A DNA stretch of 11,914 nt from CAZNQW01 sp964575225 (GTDB taxonomy: Bacteria; Chloroflexota; Anaerolineae; JAAYZQ01). The position numbers were made by a program, and so were the translations under genes. The stretch is from the NCBI GenBank assembly GCA_964575225.1, contig CAZNQW010000116.1, forward strand, positions 1 to 11,914. The letters are read 5' to 3'. Below the pieces are notes generated by a model. That model made no database searches, had not been told where the DNA came from, and saw nothing but the letters and a program-made list of their open reading frames with translations. Shown one piece after another: positions 6,919 to 11,914 of this stretch; the stretch's first letter is position 1, and every line of letters begins with the position of its first letter.

Positions 6919-7476
6919 ATGGACCTATCACCAATGCCCCAAGAACCGGCAAATAGCCGCCGGGTGTCGCCGACCTTGCTGGCCTCTGGCGTGGCCATTG
7001 CGCTTGTGGTGGCTGCTTTGATCTATGGCCTCCTGGCACAACCCGGCTCGCGGCTTGAGGTGGGGAGTCCGGTTCCCGATTTTCAGCTTTCGGCTCTTGA
7101 TGGCACTCCGATGGCCCTTGGCGCTCAGCGGGGGAACGTAGTGGTGGTGAACTTTTTCGCCAGTTGGTGCGATCCCTGTCGTCAAGAAGCGGCTGCCCTG
7201 GAGGCGACTTGGCGCGCCTATGAAGGACAGCGCGTCCAGTTTTTTGGCATTGCGTACAAAGATGTGGAATCGGCAGCCAAGGCCTTTATGACCGAGTTTG
7301 GTGTCAGCTATCCCACTGCCATCGAGCCGGGAAACCGCACGTCTCGACTCTATGGTGTGACAGGCGTTCCCGAGACCTTTGTCGTGGACCAGGATGGCAA
7401 TTTGGTCCACCATTTCCTTGGAGCAGTGACTCAAGCCGAACTCGCCCAAGTCATCAACCCTTTGCTGTCTCGCTAG
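6919..7476 (+). CDS. TlpA/ResA-like membrane-anchored thioredoxin
   Basis: The 185-residue protein begins with a short basic tail (R14, R15) and a membrane anchor at about 19-40, so the thioredoxin domain should face outside the cytoplasm. The AhpC/TSA-Redoxin-type fold starts with G-S-P-V-P-D-F. It carries the active-site pair W83-C84-D85-P86-C87 and the cis-proline loop G-V-P-E-T around P151. Family members reduce disulfides in apocytochrome c or other exported proteins. ATG 6919 is chosen because AGGAG (6907-6911) lies 7 nt upstream and the promoter -10 ends at 6890. Longer in-frame starts lie upstream of or within the promoter. The gene is divergent from the CcmC-like gene, which fits a redox role in cytochrome c maturation. 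Its 3' end overlaps that of the convergent cdaA by 23 bp. The fold and topology are sure; the substrate is inferred. Confidence 0.9.
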   Translation: MDLSPMPQEPANSRRVSPTLLASGVAIALVVAALIYGLLAQPGSRLEVGSPVPDFQLSALDGTPMALGAQRGNVVVVNFFASWCDPCRQEAAALEATWRAYEGQRVQFFGIAYKDVESAAKAFMTEFGVSYPTAIEPGNRTSRLYGVTGVPETFVVDQDGNLVHHFLGAVTQAELAQVINPLLSR

Positions 7477-8287
7477 CTCGCTCTTGCTCGACCTGCTTGG
7501 TCCAGTCCCAACCTCCCAGCCGATGCTGAAAAAAGGCCAGCAGTAACCCCTGCAACTGGTTAATATCCAGGCGGCGCACAATGCGACCGTTGTAGGCCAC
7601 TGAGATGATCCCGGTCTCTTCGGACACGACTACCACTAGAGCATCGCTTTCCTCGGTGACTCCGATGGCGGCTCTGTGGCGGGTACCCAGTCCACTGTAT
7701 TGGATGTTCTGTGTGGCAGGCAATGTGCACTTGGCAGCCACAATGCGATTGTCGCGGACGATCACGGCTTGATCATGCAGAGCGGTGTTGGGATGAAAAA
7801 TGGTGCGCAGTAGTTCCGCTTGCACGTCGGCGTCGACGAGGATGCCTGTCTCGATAAACTCCTGAAGGCCCGTTTCTCGCTCAAAGGCGATCAGTGCACC
7901 GTGGCGCACGGCCGACATACGCTGGGCGGCGCGAGCCACTTCGATGATGGTCTTTTCCACCTCTTCGGTTTGCTGTTTTCGAATCAGCAGGTTGCCGGTT
8001 CGCCCCAGCCGTTCCAGCGCCCGCCGCAGTTCGGGCTGAAAAATAACGGGGATCGCGATCAATAGGGCCGGCAACGCATTCCTGATGAGCCAACTAAATC
8101 CCTTGAAGGGCAAGATCTGACTCAGGACAAAGGCCACCAGGGTCACCAGCATCATGCCGCGCAAGAGTTGAACGGCTTGTGTTCCCTGGGCCATCGAGAA
8201 CAATAGATAGAAAACTGTTGATACCAGCAAGATATCAACGATATCTACCCAATCGATTTGGGATAACACCCACAATACATCGGACAC
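7454..8287 (-). CDS. cdaA: Diadenylate cyclase, CdaA (DacA/YbbP) type
   Basis: CdaA joins two ATP into cyclic di-AMP at the membrane. The 277-residue protein has the expected three N-terminal hydrophobic segments in about the first 80 residues, ending in the typical F-Q-P-E-L-R-R-A-L-E-R-L-G-R. The DisA_N catalytic domain follows, with N-T-A-L-H-D-Q-A (H171 to A174) and GTRHRAA (201-207, RHR at 203-205), then E-E-S-D-A and S-E-E-T-G. The signature DGA motif reads DQA here; the Asp is kept. GTG at 8287 is the chosen start, with GGAG at 8295-8298, 7 nt upstream. The usual partners cdaR (ybbR) and glmM are not adjacent. Upstream is a TPR gene and downstream is the convergent tlpA-like gene. The assignment is strong; activity with the altered motif should be verified. 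Confidence 0.92.
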   Translation of the reverse strand: MSDVLWVLSQIDWVDIVDILLVSTVFYLLFSMAQGTQAVQLLRGMMLVTLVAFVLSQILPFKGFSWLIRNALPALLIAIPVIFQPELRRALERLGRTGNLLIRKQQTEEVEKTIIEVARAAQRMSAVRHGALIAFERETGLQEFIETGILVDADVQAELLRTIFHPNTALHDQAVIVRDNRIVAAKCTLPATQNIQYSGLGTRHRAAIGVTEESDALVVVVSEETGIISVAYNGRIVRRLDINQLQGLLLAFFQHRLGGWDWTKQVEQERASETAKG

Positions 8288-8310
8288 AGATCTACTCCGC
8301 CAAAAGATGA

Positions 8311-8347
8311 TGATTCCGCAAGAAAGGAGCCTCGGTTTGCGGAATCA
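8311..8347. repeat. Inverted repeat between the TPR gene and cdaA
   Basis: TGATTCCGCAA (8311-8321) and TTGCGGAATCA (8337-8347) are perfect 11-bp complements around a 15-nt loop. On the minus-strand transcript, the hairpin lies just after the TPR gene and about 12 nt before the GGAG of cdaA. It is followed by TCATCTTTTGG, a weak U-rich stretch. It could be a poor terminator for the TPR gene, an attenuator or translation-control hairpin for cdaA, or a protein-binding site. Confidence 0.55.
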
Positions 8348-8415
8348 GGAACCGGTTTCGGGGTGGCGTGCCTTGCACCCGCACGAGGGCATGGCAGCAA
8401 CGCATCCACGTGTGA

Positions 8416-10659
8416 TTATATCTGCGACAGCAACTGCTGATAGTCCTCCACATTCCTGGGGTTGAGGGAGATGATGAACTTGATGGTGGTGAGGGCCTGC
8501 TGTTTCAACCCTGCATCAAGTTGTAGCTCGCCCAATGCATCCAGTTCCTCGATAGCTTGATCGCGCAAATCGGCTGCAAGGTAGACCCGGGCCAGACGGG
8601 CACGAAGGGCCATCTGTTGAGGATGAAGGCGGATCGCCTCTTGTAAAAGCGCAATTACCTCCTGTCGTTTGCCCTGGGCTTCGTAGTGCTTGATCATGGC
8701 CACTAGGTGCTGGTCGGCCTGCTGGGTCTCATCCAGTTTTAAGCTCAGATCGATCACATGGAGGTGAGTGCGGTCATCATCTGGATTCAGTGCCAGAAGC
8801 TGCAAATCGAGTTGACGCGCTTCTCTCCAATTGGCCCGGCGTGCCTGCACATCCGCCATCTGGCGCAGCACGCGCGTTTTCCAGCCCTTTTCATCCGATG
8901 TCCTTGGGCTCAGCCGCAGAGCCTCCGCGTATTTCTCTATAGCTTTGTCAGGCTGGGCCAGTTGAAAGTAGGTATCGGCCAAGAGCATATATTCTCGCAG
9001 CGTCTCGTCGATTTCGCCGCTGCTCATCAACAGGCTAATCAGGCGCGAATGGGCGGTCACATCCAAAGGCATCAATTGTAGTAGTCGTTTGTACACGTTG
9101 ATTGCCTGACGTGTTTCCTTACGAACGAGGTAGAGGTTGGCCACGGCCTGGAACTTGGTCACCGCGTCGTCCATCTGTCCGGTCTGCACCAGGATTTCGG
9201 CAAGCCGCAGGTGCAGAGGCAAATAGGTGGGCGCCGCCAGGATTCCCTTGAAGGCCACTTCTGTGGCAGCGGCGAGTGCTCCTCGCTTGACATATTCTTG
9301 GCTAAGGGAGACAGCCGAAAGAAGCACCTCAGCGTCGGGTACCGTGAGGAGTTCGGCAAGGCTGGAAAGGGCTCCATCCAGAGAGAGGCTGTCGATGCGC
9401 CGTCGGGCTTCGCGCGCCTTGTCCTCCCATCCTCTGGACGACAAAAACTCGATGAGGGAATTGGTGAATTCCAGGGCTTTGTCGCGATCTCCCTTGGCGA
9501 TATAGCTAGCGGCCAGCGCGTCGTACAGTTGCATCAGGTCGTCAGCTTGCTCACGGGCCACAGTGCCCAGATCCACGATTTTCAGTGCCTCAATGAAATG
9601 CTCGAGGGCGTCGTCGATGCGACCCAAGGCACGATAACATTCGCCCAAGGCGAAATGGCTGCCCAGGGTGTACGTCGGATGTTGGACCGATTTGGAGAGC
9701 TCGACGATGGCCGACTCAAAGCGCAACCTCTGTTGAAGCAGCAGGCCCAGGTTAAAGCGGGCTGCCGGTCGGTCCACGCCGGCGTCGATCACTTTGGTGT
9801 AGCACGAAATGGCCTCATCGAGCAATCCGCGGGTTTGATACTCGATGGCTTGGGCAATGAGGGCGTCGATCTGTGATCGGCTCAAGGGCGTGGGGACGGC
9901 GGGCGGCGGGGCTTGGCCCGGTGCGGGCGTGCCGGGTTTGAGTGGCAGCGCAACCGGCTGATCTTCAAAGGGAATGCCGGCCAATTCCTCCAATGCCTGA
10001 TCTCGGGCGATATCTGCCGGGCTGCCTCCCTCTTTCGTTCGGTGAGCGAGCGTCACGTTCTGGGGGCCGCCGCCCCAATGGAGCGCTTCTGCCAGGGCCC
10101 TTGCCTCTGCGTTATGTCCGTCCAAAGCGATGGCTCGCGCGCACTGTTCCATCGCTTCGTCGGTCTGATTCTGGCTTTGGAGCACACGAGCCAGTTGCAC
10201 GTATTGCTTGGAGGCACGCTGTTTCTGGTCGATCTGCGCATAGATTTCGGCCAGCATCTCGTGGGCGCGGATCTGATCGGGATTGAGTCTGGTGGCTTTT
10301 TGGAGACTCTGGATCGCCTCGGCCCAGGCTTTCTGTTGGTTACGAATCTCGGCGATGGAAACCAGCATGTTGGCGGCGGCGTGGGGGCGTTTCAATCTCT
10401 CGTGGATGTCGACCAGCCGCAGCAGAGGAGCCGGATCGTGGGGGGCTAGCTCGCTGGCGCGGTGATAGGCTTCGAGGGCTTGATCAAACTGGCCCAATTC
10501 CATGTAGGCCAGGCCCAGTTGGCTATGGGCTGTCGGGTCATCAGGTAGCTCTGCCAGGGCCCTCTTGTACGAGTCGAGGGCCTGGGTCCACTTGCCTTCC
10601 CATGCCAGGTTAAGACCCCCTTGCATCGCCGCTTCATAGGTTTTTCTGTCGCCAGCCAC
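8416..10659 (-). CDS. Large tetratricopeptide-repeat protein
   Basis: The 747-residue protein is built almost wholly of degenerate TPR helices, with no enzymatic domain, signal peptide or membrane segment that I can see. Clear repeats begin at once (G-L-N-L-A-W-E-G-K-W-T-Q-A-L-D, then A-Y-M-E-L-G-Q-F-D-Q-A-L-E-A-Y). A Pro/Ala-rich linker at roughly 239-258 splits a shorter N-terminal TPR block from a longer one. It is probably a cytoplasmic scaffold; the partner is unknown. GTG 10659 is preferred because GGAGAG (10668-10673) lies 8 nt upstream. An in-frame TTG at 10680 has no ribosome site, and a GTG at 10668 would fall within the Shine-Dalgarno sequence. A good promoter lies at 10704-10733. 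The gene is followed after 128 bp by cdaA in the same direction, but a hairpin lies between them. The TPR call is firm; no specific role can be given. Confidence 0.88.
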   Translation of the reverse strand: MAGDRKTYEAAMQGGLNLAWEGKWTQALDSYKRALAELPDDPTAHSQLGLAYMELGQFDQALEAYHRASELAPHDPAPLLRLVDIHERLKRPHAAANMLVSIAEIRNQQKAWAEAIQSLQKATRLNPDQIRAHEMLAEIYAQIDQKQRASKQYVQLARVLQSQNQTDEAMEQCARAIALDGHNAEARALAEALHWGGGPQNVTLAHRTKEGGSPADIARDQALEELAGIPFEDQPVALPLKPGTPAPGQAPPPAVPTPLSRSQIDALIAQAIEYQTRGLLDEAISCYTKVIDAGVDRPAARFNLGLLLQQRLRFESAIVELSKSVQHPTYTLGSHFALGECYRALGRIDDALEHFIEALKIVDLGTVAREQADDLMQLYDALAASYIAKGDRDKALEFTNSLIEFLSSRGWEDKAREARRRIDSLSLDGALSSLAELLTVPDAEVLLSAVSLSQEYVKRGALAAATEVAFKGILAAPTYLPLHLRLAEILVQTGQMDDAVTKFQAVANLYLVRKETRQAINVYKRLLQLMPLDVTAHSRLISLLMSSGEIDETLREYMLLADTYFQLAQPDKAIEKYAEALRLSPRTSDEKGWKTRVLRQMADVQARRANWREARQLDLQLLALNPDDDRTHLHVIDLSLKLDETQQADQHLVAMIKHYEAQGKRQEVIALLQEAIRLHPQQMALRARLARVYLAADLRDQAIEELDALGELQLDAGLKQQALTTIKFIISLNPRNVEDYQQLLSQI

Positions 10660-10703
10660 GATGTCCACTCTCCGCCCCAAAAAGGTTCTCGGTTCAAGAC
10701 CCG

Positions 10704-10733
10704 ATTATAGCACAGATGGCTCTGCGCTGCCAG
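10704..10733 (-). promoter_or_regulatory. Promoter directly upstream of the TPR gene
   Basis: On the minus strand, CTGGCA (10733-10728, four of six to TTGACA), an 18-bp spacer and a perfect TATAAT (10709-10704) line up. The -10 is preceded by TGC, an extended -10. The start of transcription would be near 10697, giving a leader of about 38 nt to GTG 10659. A potential hairpin (10728-10709) overlaps the spacer and the first base of the -10. Confidence 0.65.
10709..10728 (-). repeat. Short hairpin between the two minus-strand promoters' outputs
   Basis: AGCGCAGA-GCCA-TCTGTGCT on the minus strand can form an 8-bp stem with one G-U pair and a 4-nt loop when transcribed from the distal promoter at 10858. 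It lies within the proximal promoter. There is no U-tract after it, so a terminator is doubtful. Confidence 0.35.
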
Positions 10734-10808
10734 TATTCGGCGAGAAAACGTGCAAGAAGTATCAGGCGCCGACGGTGGATTTTCCCCAGGACAAGGCAAT
10801 GGCTCACA

Positions 10809-10850
10809 GGCTGAACAAGACCCTTGCCGTTCGGAGGGGTTAGGTTCACC
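10809..10850 (-). other. Potential RNA stem at the start of a distal-promoter transcript
   Basis: A transcript starting near 10851 would begin with GGTGAAC (10850-10844), which can pair with GTTCAGCC (10816-10809) with one bulged base. An inner ACCC/GGGT stem brackets a loop. The fold sits exactly at the predicted 5' end. It could be a structured leader or part of a small RNA. It matches no RNA family I can recall. Confidence 0.3.
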
Positions 10851-10857
10851 TGGCAAC

Positions 10858-10886
10858 ATTGTACCACAAATGACCGAGATCGCCAA
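10858..10886 (-). promoter_or_regulatory. Distal minus-strand promoter in the thyX-TPR gap
   Basis: TTGGCG (10886-10881, four of six), a 17-bp spacer and TACAAT (10863-10858, five of six) form a good sigma-70-type promoter about 154 bp upstream of the proximal TPR promoter. Its transcript would start near 10851. It may give the TPR gene a long leader or drive a separate small RNA. Confidence 0.5.
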
Positions 10887-10918
10887 AGGCCATCCTGTTA
10901 AATTGGATGGATTCTGGC
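10882..10918. repeat. Dyad downstream of thyX overlapping the distal promoter
   Basis: CCATCC (10890-10895) and GGATGG (10905-10910) are complementary around a 9-nt AT-rich loop. Beyond a symmetrical 4x4 mismatch lies an outer GCCA/TGGC pair (10882-10885 and 10915-10918). The dyad lies about 60 bp after the thyX stop and overlaps the TTGGCG -35 box. It could end thyX transcription, although a U-tract follows it only on the plus strand, or it could be an operator. Confidence 0.4.
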
Positions 10919-10980
10919 TTTTGGAGATGGTTTATCCGTTGACGATCTGGCCCCGTTCGATTTTGGGGAGAACAAAGGCG

Positions 10981-11604
10981 CTACTTGGTTTCGGGATGGT
11001 CCAAGAATTCTTTGTACAGATCGTCAAATACAGCCGGTGCCAGGGAGTGCACCTGGCGTAGCATTTCCAGGGCAAGGGAGCGGATCTCCCACTGGGCGCC
11101 TCGCTCACAACGCACGCGGAACAGGTGTCGAAGGGAGCGGAAATTCATCGTCACGATGATGCGGGTCGATGTGGCATTGGGCAGCACAAACCGGGCATCC
11201 TCTTTGCGAACGCCCATGGCGCGCAGTTGTTGATAGGTGTCGGTCACCTGCTCCATGAAGCGGTCCCATACTTTGACAGCCTCAGGGTTGGCGGCGACAG
11301 AGGGGGGCACGACGAACTCGGGGTGGGACATATCGACATAACGCTGAGATTCCTGGCTGTAGCTGGCAATACGATGGCGCACCAGTTGGTGGGAGCAGGC
11401 GCGCGAGATACCCGAGATCTCGAACGTGACGCTGGCATGTTCAATGATGGACTCGTGCCCTTCTCGAACCCGGGCCTGGAGGAATCTGCCGGGATCTCCG
11501 GTCGCTGTGCTGCGATAACAGGCCCGCCCGGCATGTTCGATCAAAGCCTCGGGGAGGCCTTCCGCTCGGCCATAGTGGGTGTATCCAATGATTTCGACGT
11601 GCAT
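10981..11604 (-). CDS. thyX: Flavin-dependent thymidylate synthase
   Basis: ThyX makes dTMP from dUMP using methylene-tetrahydrofolate, with FAD and NADPH as reductant, in place of ThyA. The 207-residue protein is typical in size. It contains the ThyX signature RHRX7S at R76-H77-R78 to S86, followed by Q-R-Y. It also has the upstream E-H-A-S-V-T-F-E-I stretch and the C-terminal S-L-R-H-L-F-R (R159 within it) and AQWEIR at 170-175 that form the nucleotide and folate site. ATG 11604 is supported by AGGAGG (11616-11621), though the spacing of 11 nt is slightly long. A possible -10 (CATAAT) lies just upstream, so the gene may have its own promoter. It lies 67 bp after the partial gene on the same strand. 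The assignment is secure. Confidence 0.97.
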   Translation of the reverse strand: MHVEIIGYTHYGRAEGLPEALIEHAGRACYRSTATGDPGRFLQARVREGHESIIEHASVTFEISGISRACSHQLVRHRIASYSQESQRYVDMSHPEFVVPPSVAANPEAVKVWDRFMEQVTDTYQQLRAMGVRKEDARFVLPNATSTRIIVTMNFRSLRHLFRVRCERGAQWEIRSLALEMLRQVHSLAPAVFDDLYKEFLDHPETK

Positions 11605-11634
11605 GTTCCAGTGTCCCTCCTGCGTGCAGTGACA

Positions 11635-11663
11635 ATTATGGAGCTGATCGATCCACGCTTGCC
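11635..11663 (-). promoter_or_regulatory. Possible thyX promoter
   Basis: CATAAT (11640-11635, five of six to TATAAT) lies about 14 nt before the thyX Shine-Dalgarno site. A poor TGGCAA (three of six) lies about 18 bp further upstream. The -10 is good and the -35 weak, so thyX may instead be read through from the preceding gene. Confidence 0.3.
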
Positions 11664-11671
11664 ATCATCAA

Positions 11672-11914
11672 CTAGACAAAGTCGTGTTCTCTCTTGTATT
11701 GGCTGATTTGCTGGCGGATGGCCTCTCGCTCGGCGAGGGCCTGATTGGTGGGCATCAGGAATTCTTCTTGCCAGGCTTGGGCCAGGTCTGCCAGTTCTCC
11801 GAGGTGCGATTCGAGAGGGTCCATCACCTTTTGCACGAGGGGAGTGATGATGGCAGAGTCAAGGCCCTCGCCTTCCTCGGAAGAGAACCAGTTCTGGCGC
11901 AAAGGGGTCAGCAC
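11672..11914 (-). CDS. C-terminal part of an unrecognised protein (cut by window edge)
   Basis: Only the last 80 codons are inside the window; the 5' part lies beyond 11914. The fragment contains T-P-L-R-Q-N-W-F and then long charged, probably helical stretches (E-S-H-L-G-E-L-A-D-L-A-Q-A-W-Q-E-E, A-L-A-E-R-E-A-I-R-Q-Q-I) ending in K-R-E-H-D-F-V. This looks like a coiled-coil or helical tail. It is vaguely like helical tails of some large DNA methyltransferase or restriction proteins, but that is only an impression and I assign no function. The stop is TAG at 11674-11672, 67 bp before thyX. Confidence 0.7.
   Translation of the reverse strand: MLTPLRQNWFSSEEGEGLDSAIITPLVQKVMDPLESHLGELADLAQAWQEEFLMPTNQALAEREAIRQQISQYKREHDFV

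Larger units (their letters stand above)
10681..10980. other. 300-bp intergenic region between thyX and the TPR gene
   Basis: No convincing protein gene lies here. A 37-codon frame from GTG 10807 to the TGA at 10694-10696 on the minus strand has no ribosome site and crosses the proximal promoter. The stretch instead holds two minus-strand promoters (10858-10886 and 10704-10733), a dyad (10882-10918) and two possible RNA hairpins (10809-10850 and 10709-10728). CAAGACCC occurs twice on the plus strand (10695-10702 and 10815-10822). Confidence 0.5.

Noticed and set aside
6804..6998. N-terminal extension of the CcmC-like gene
   Set aside because: It runs through the divergent promoter and into the tlpA-like gene. 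CcmC-like similarity and the normal family length begin with the ATG at 6803.
10694..10807. Possible 37-residue small protein on the minus strand
   Set aside because: GTG start with no Shine-Dalgarno site, a frame that crosses a strong promoter, and no recognisable features.
10800..10860. Resemblance to the c-di-AMP (ydaO) riboswitch
   Set aside because: Short stretches such as GGTGAACC and TCCGAAC recall it, which was tempting with cdaA nearby. However, the conserved core and the required paired elements are absent, and the promoter start lies too close for the full aptamer.
1..11914. Defence system, prophage, transposon or CRISPR content
   Set aside because: No transposase, integrase, nuclease, toxin-antitoxin pair, direct-repeat array or terminal inverted repeats were seen. 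The gene content is mostly core metabolism.

Overview
The window looks like a stretch of a moderately GC-rich bacterial chromosome. My best guess is Chloroflexota (Anaerolineae/Caldilineae-like). This is inferred from the mix of genes: a GlgA with an EPCGTGQ active-site motif, a DUF3566-like membrane protein, ThyX instead of ThyA, a stand-alone phosphate acyltransferase and a diadenylate cyclase. No rRNA or marker gene fixes the taxonomy. There is no CRISPR array, tRNA, insertion sequence or phage module, and I see no complete undescribed system. Most of the window is housekeeping or conserved-hypothetical genes.

Layout. (1) Positions 1-244 are upstream DNA with a good extended -10 promoter for a plus-strand operon (245-3282). 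The operon holds glycogen synthase (glgA), a GalT/HIT-superfamily nucleotidylyltransferase-like gene that overlaps glgA by 4 bp, and a small DUF3566-like membrane protein. (2) Positions 3299-3507 hold a frameshifted C-terminal scrap of an MFS transporter on the minus strand. It lies directly after, and in frame with, the stop codon of the next gene. (3) A minus-strand operon (6803 down to 3508) encodes a divergent CcmC-like membrane protein, the bifunctional NAD(P)HX epimerase/dehydratase (nnr) and a phosphate acetyl/butyryltransferase-like enzyme. (4) It diverges from a TlpA/ResA-like membrane-anchored thioredoxin (6919-7476). The two share an intergenic region with a perfect 7-bp-arm palindrome that supplies a -35-like TTGGAC on each strand. 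(5) Minus-strand genes fill the rest: a CdaA-type diadenylate cyclase (its 3' end overlaps the tlpA 3' end by 23 bp), a large TPR protein, thyX, and the C-terminus of an unrecognised protein cut by the window edge.

How the genes fit together. The glgA pair suggests a link between glycogen synthesis and nucleotide-sugar turnover; the partner resembles the superfamily that includes ADP-glucose phosphorylase. The CcmC-like protein and the divergent TlpA-like thioredoxin fit a shared role in c-type cytochrome maturation or extracytoplasmic redox. Nnr repairs damaged NAD(P)H. CdaA makes c-di-AMP but is not next to the usual cdaR or glmM.

The points most worth a second look are the MFS remnant behind the acyltransferase gene, the shared palindromic promoter, the CcmC-like protein with an altered tryptophan-rich motif, the altered DGA motif in CdaA (DQA), and the 300-bp gap 10681-10980, which holds two good minus-strand promoters and several potential RNA hairpins.
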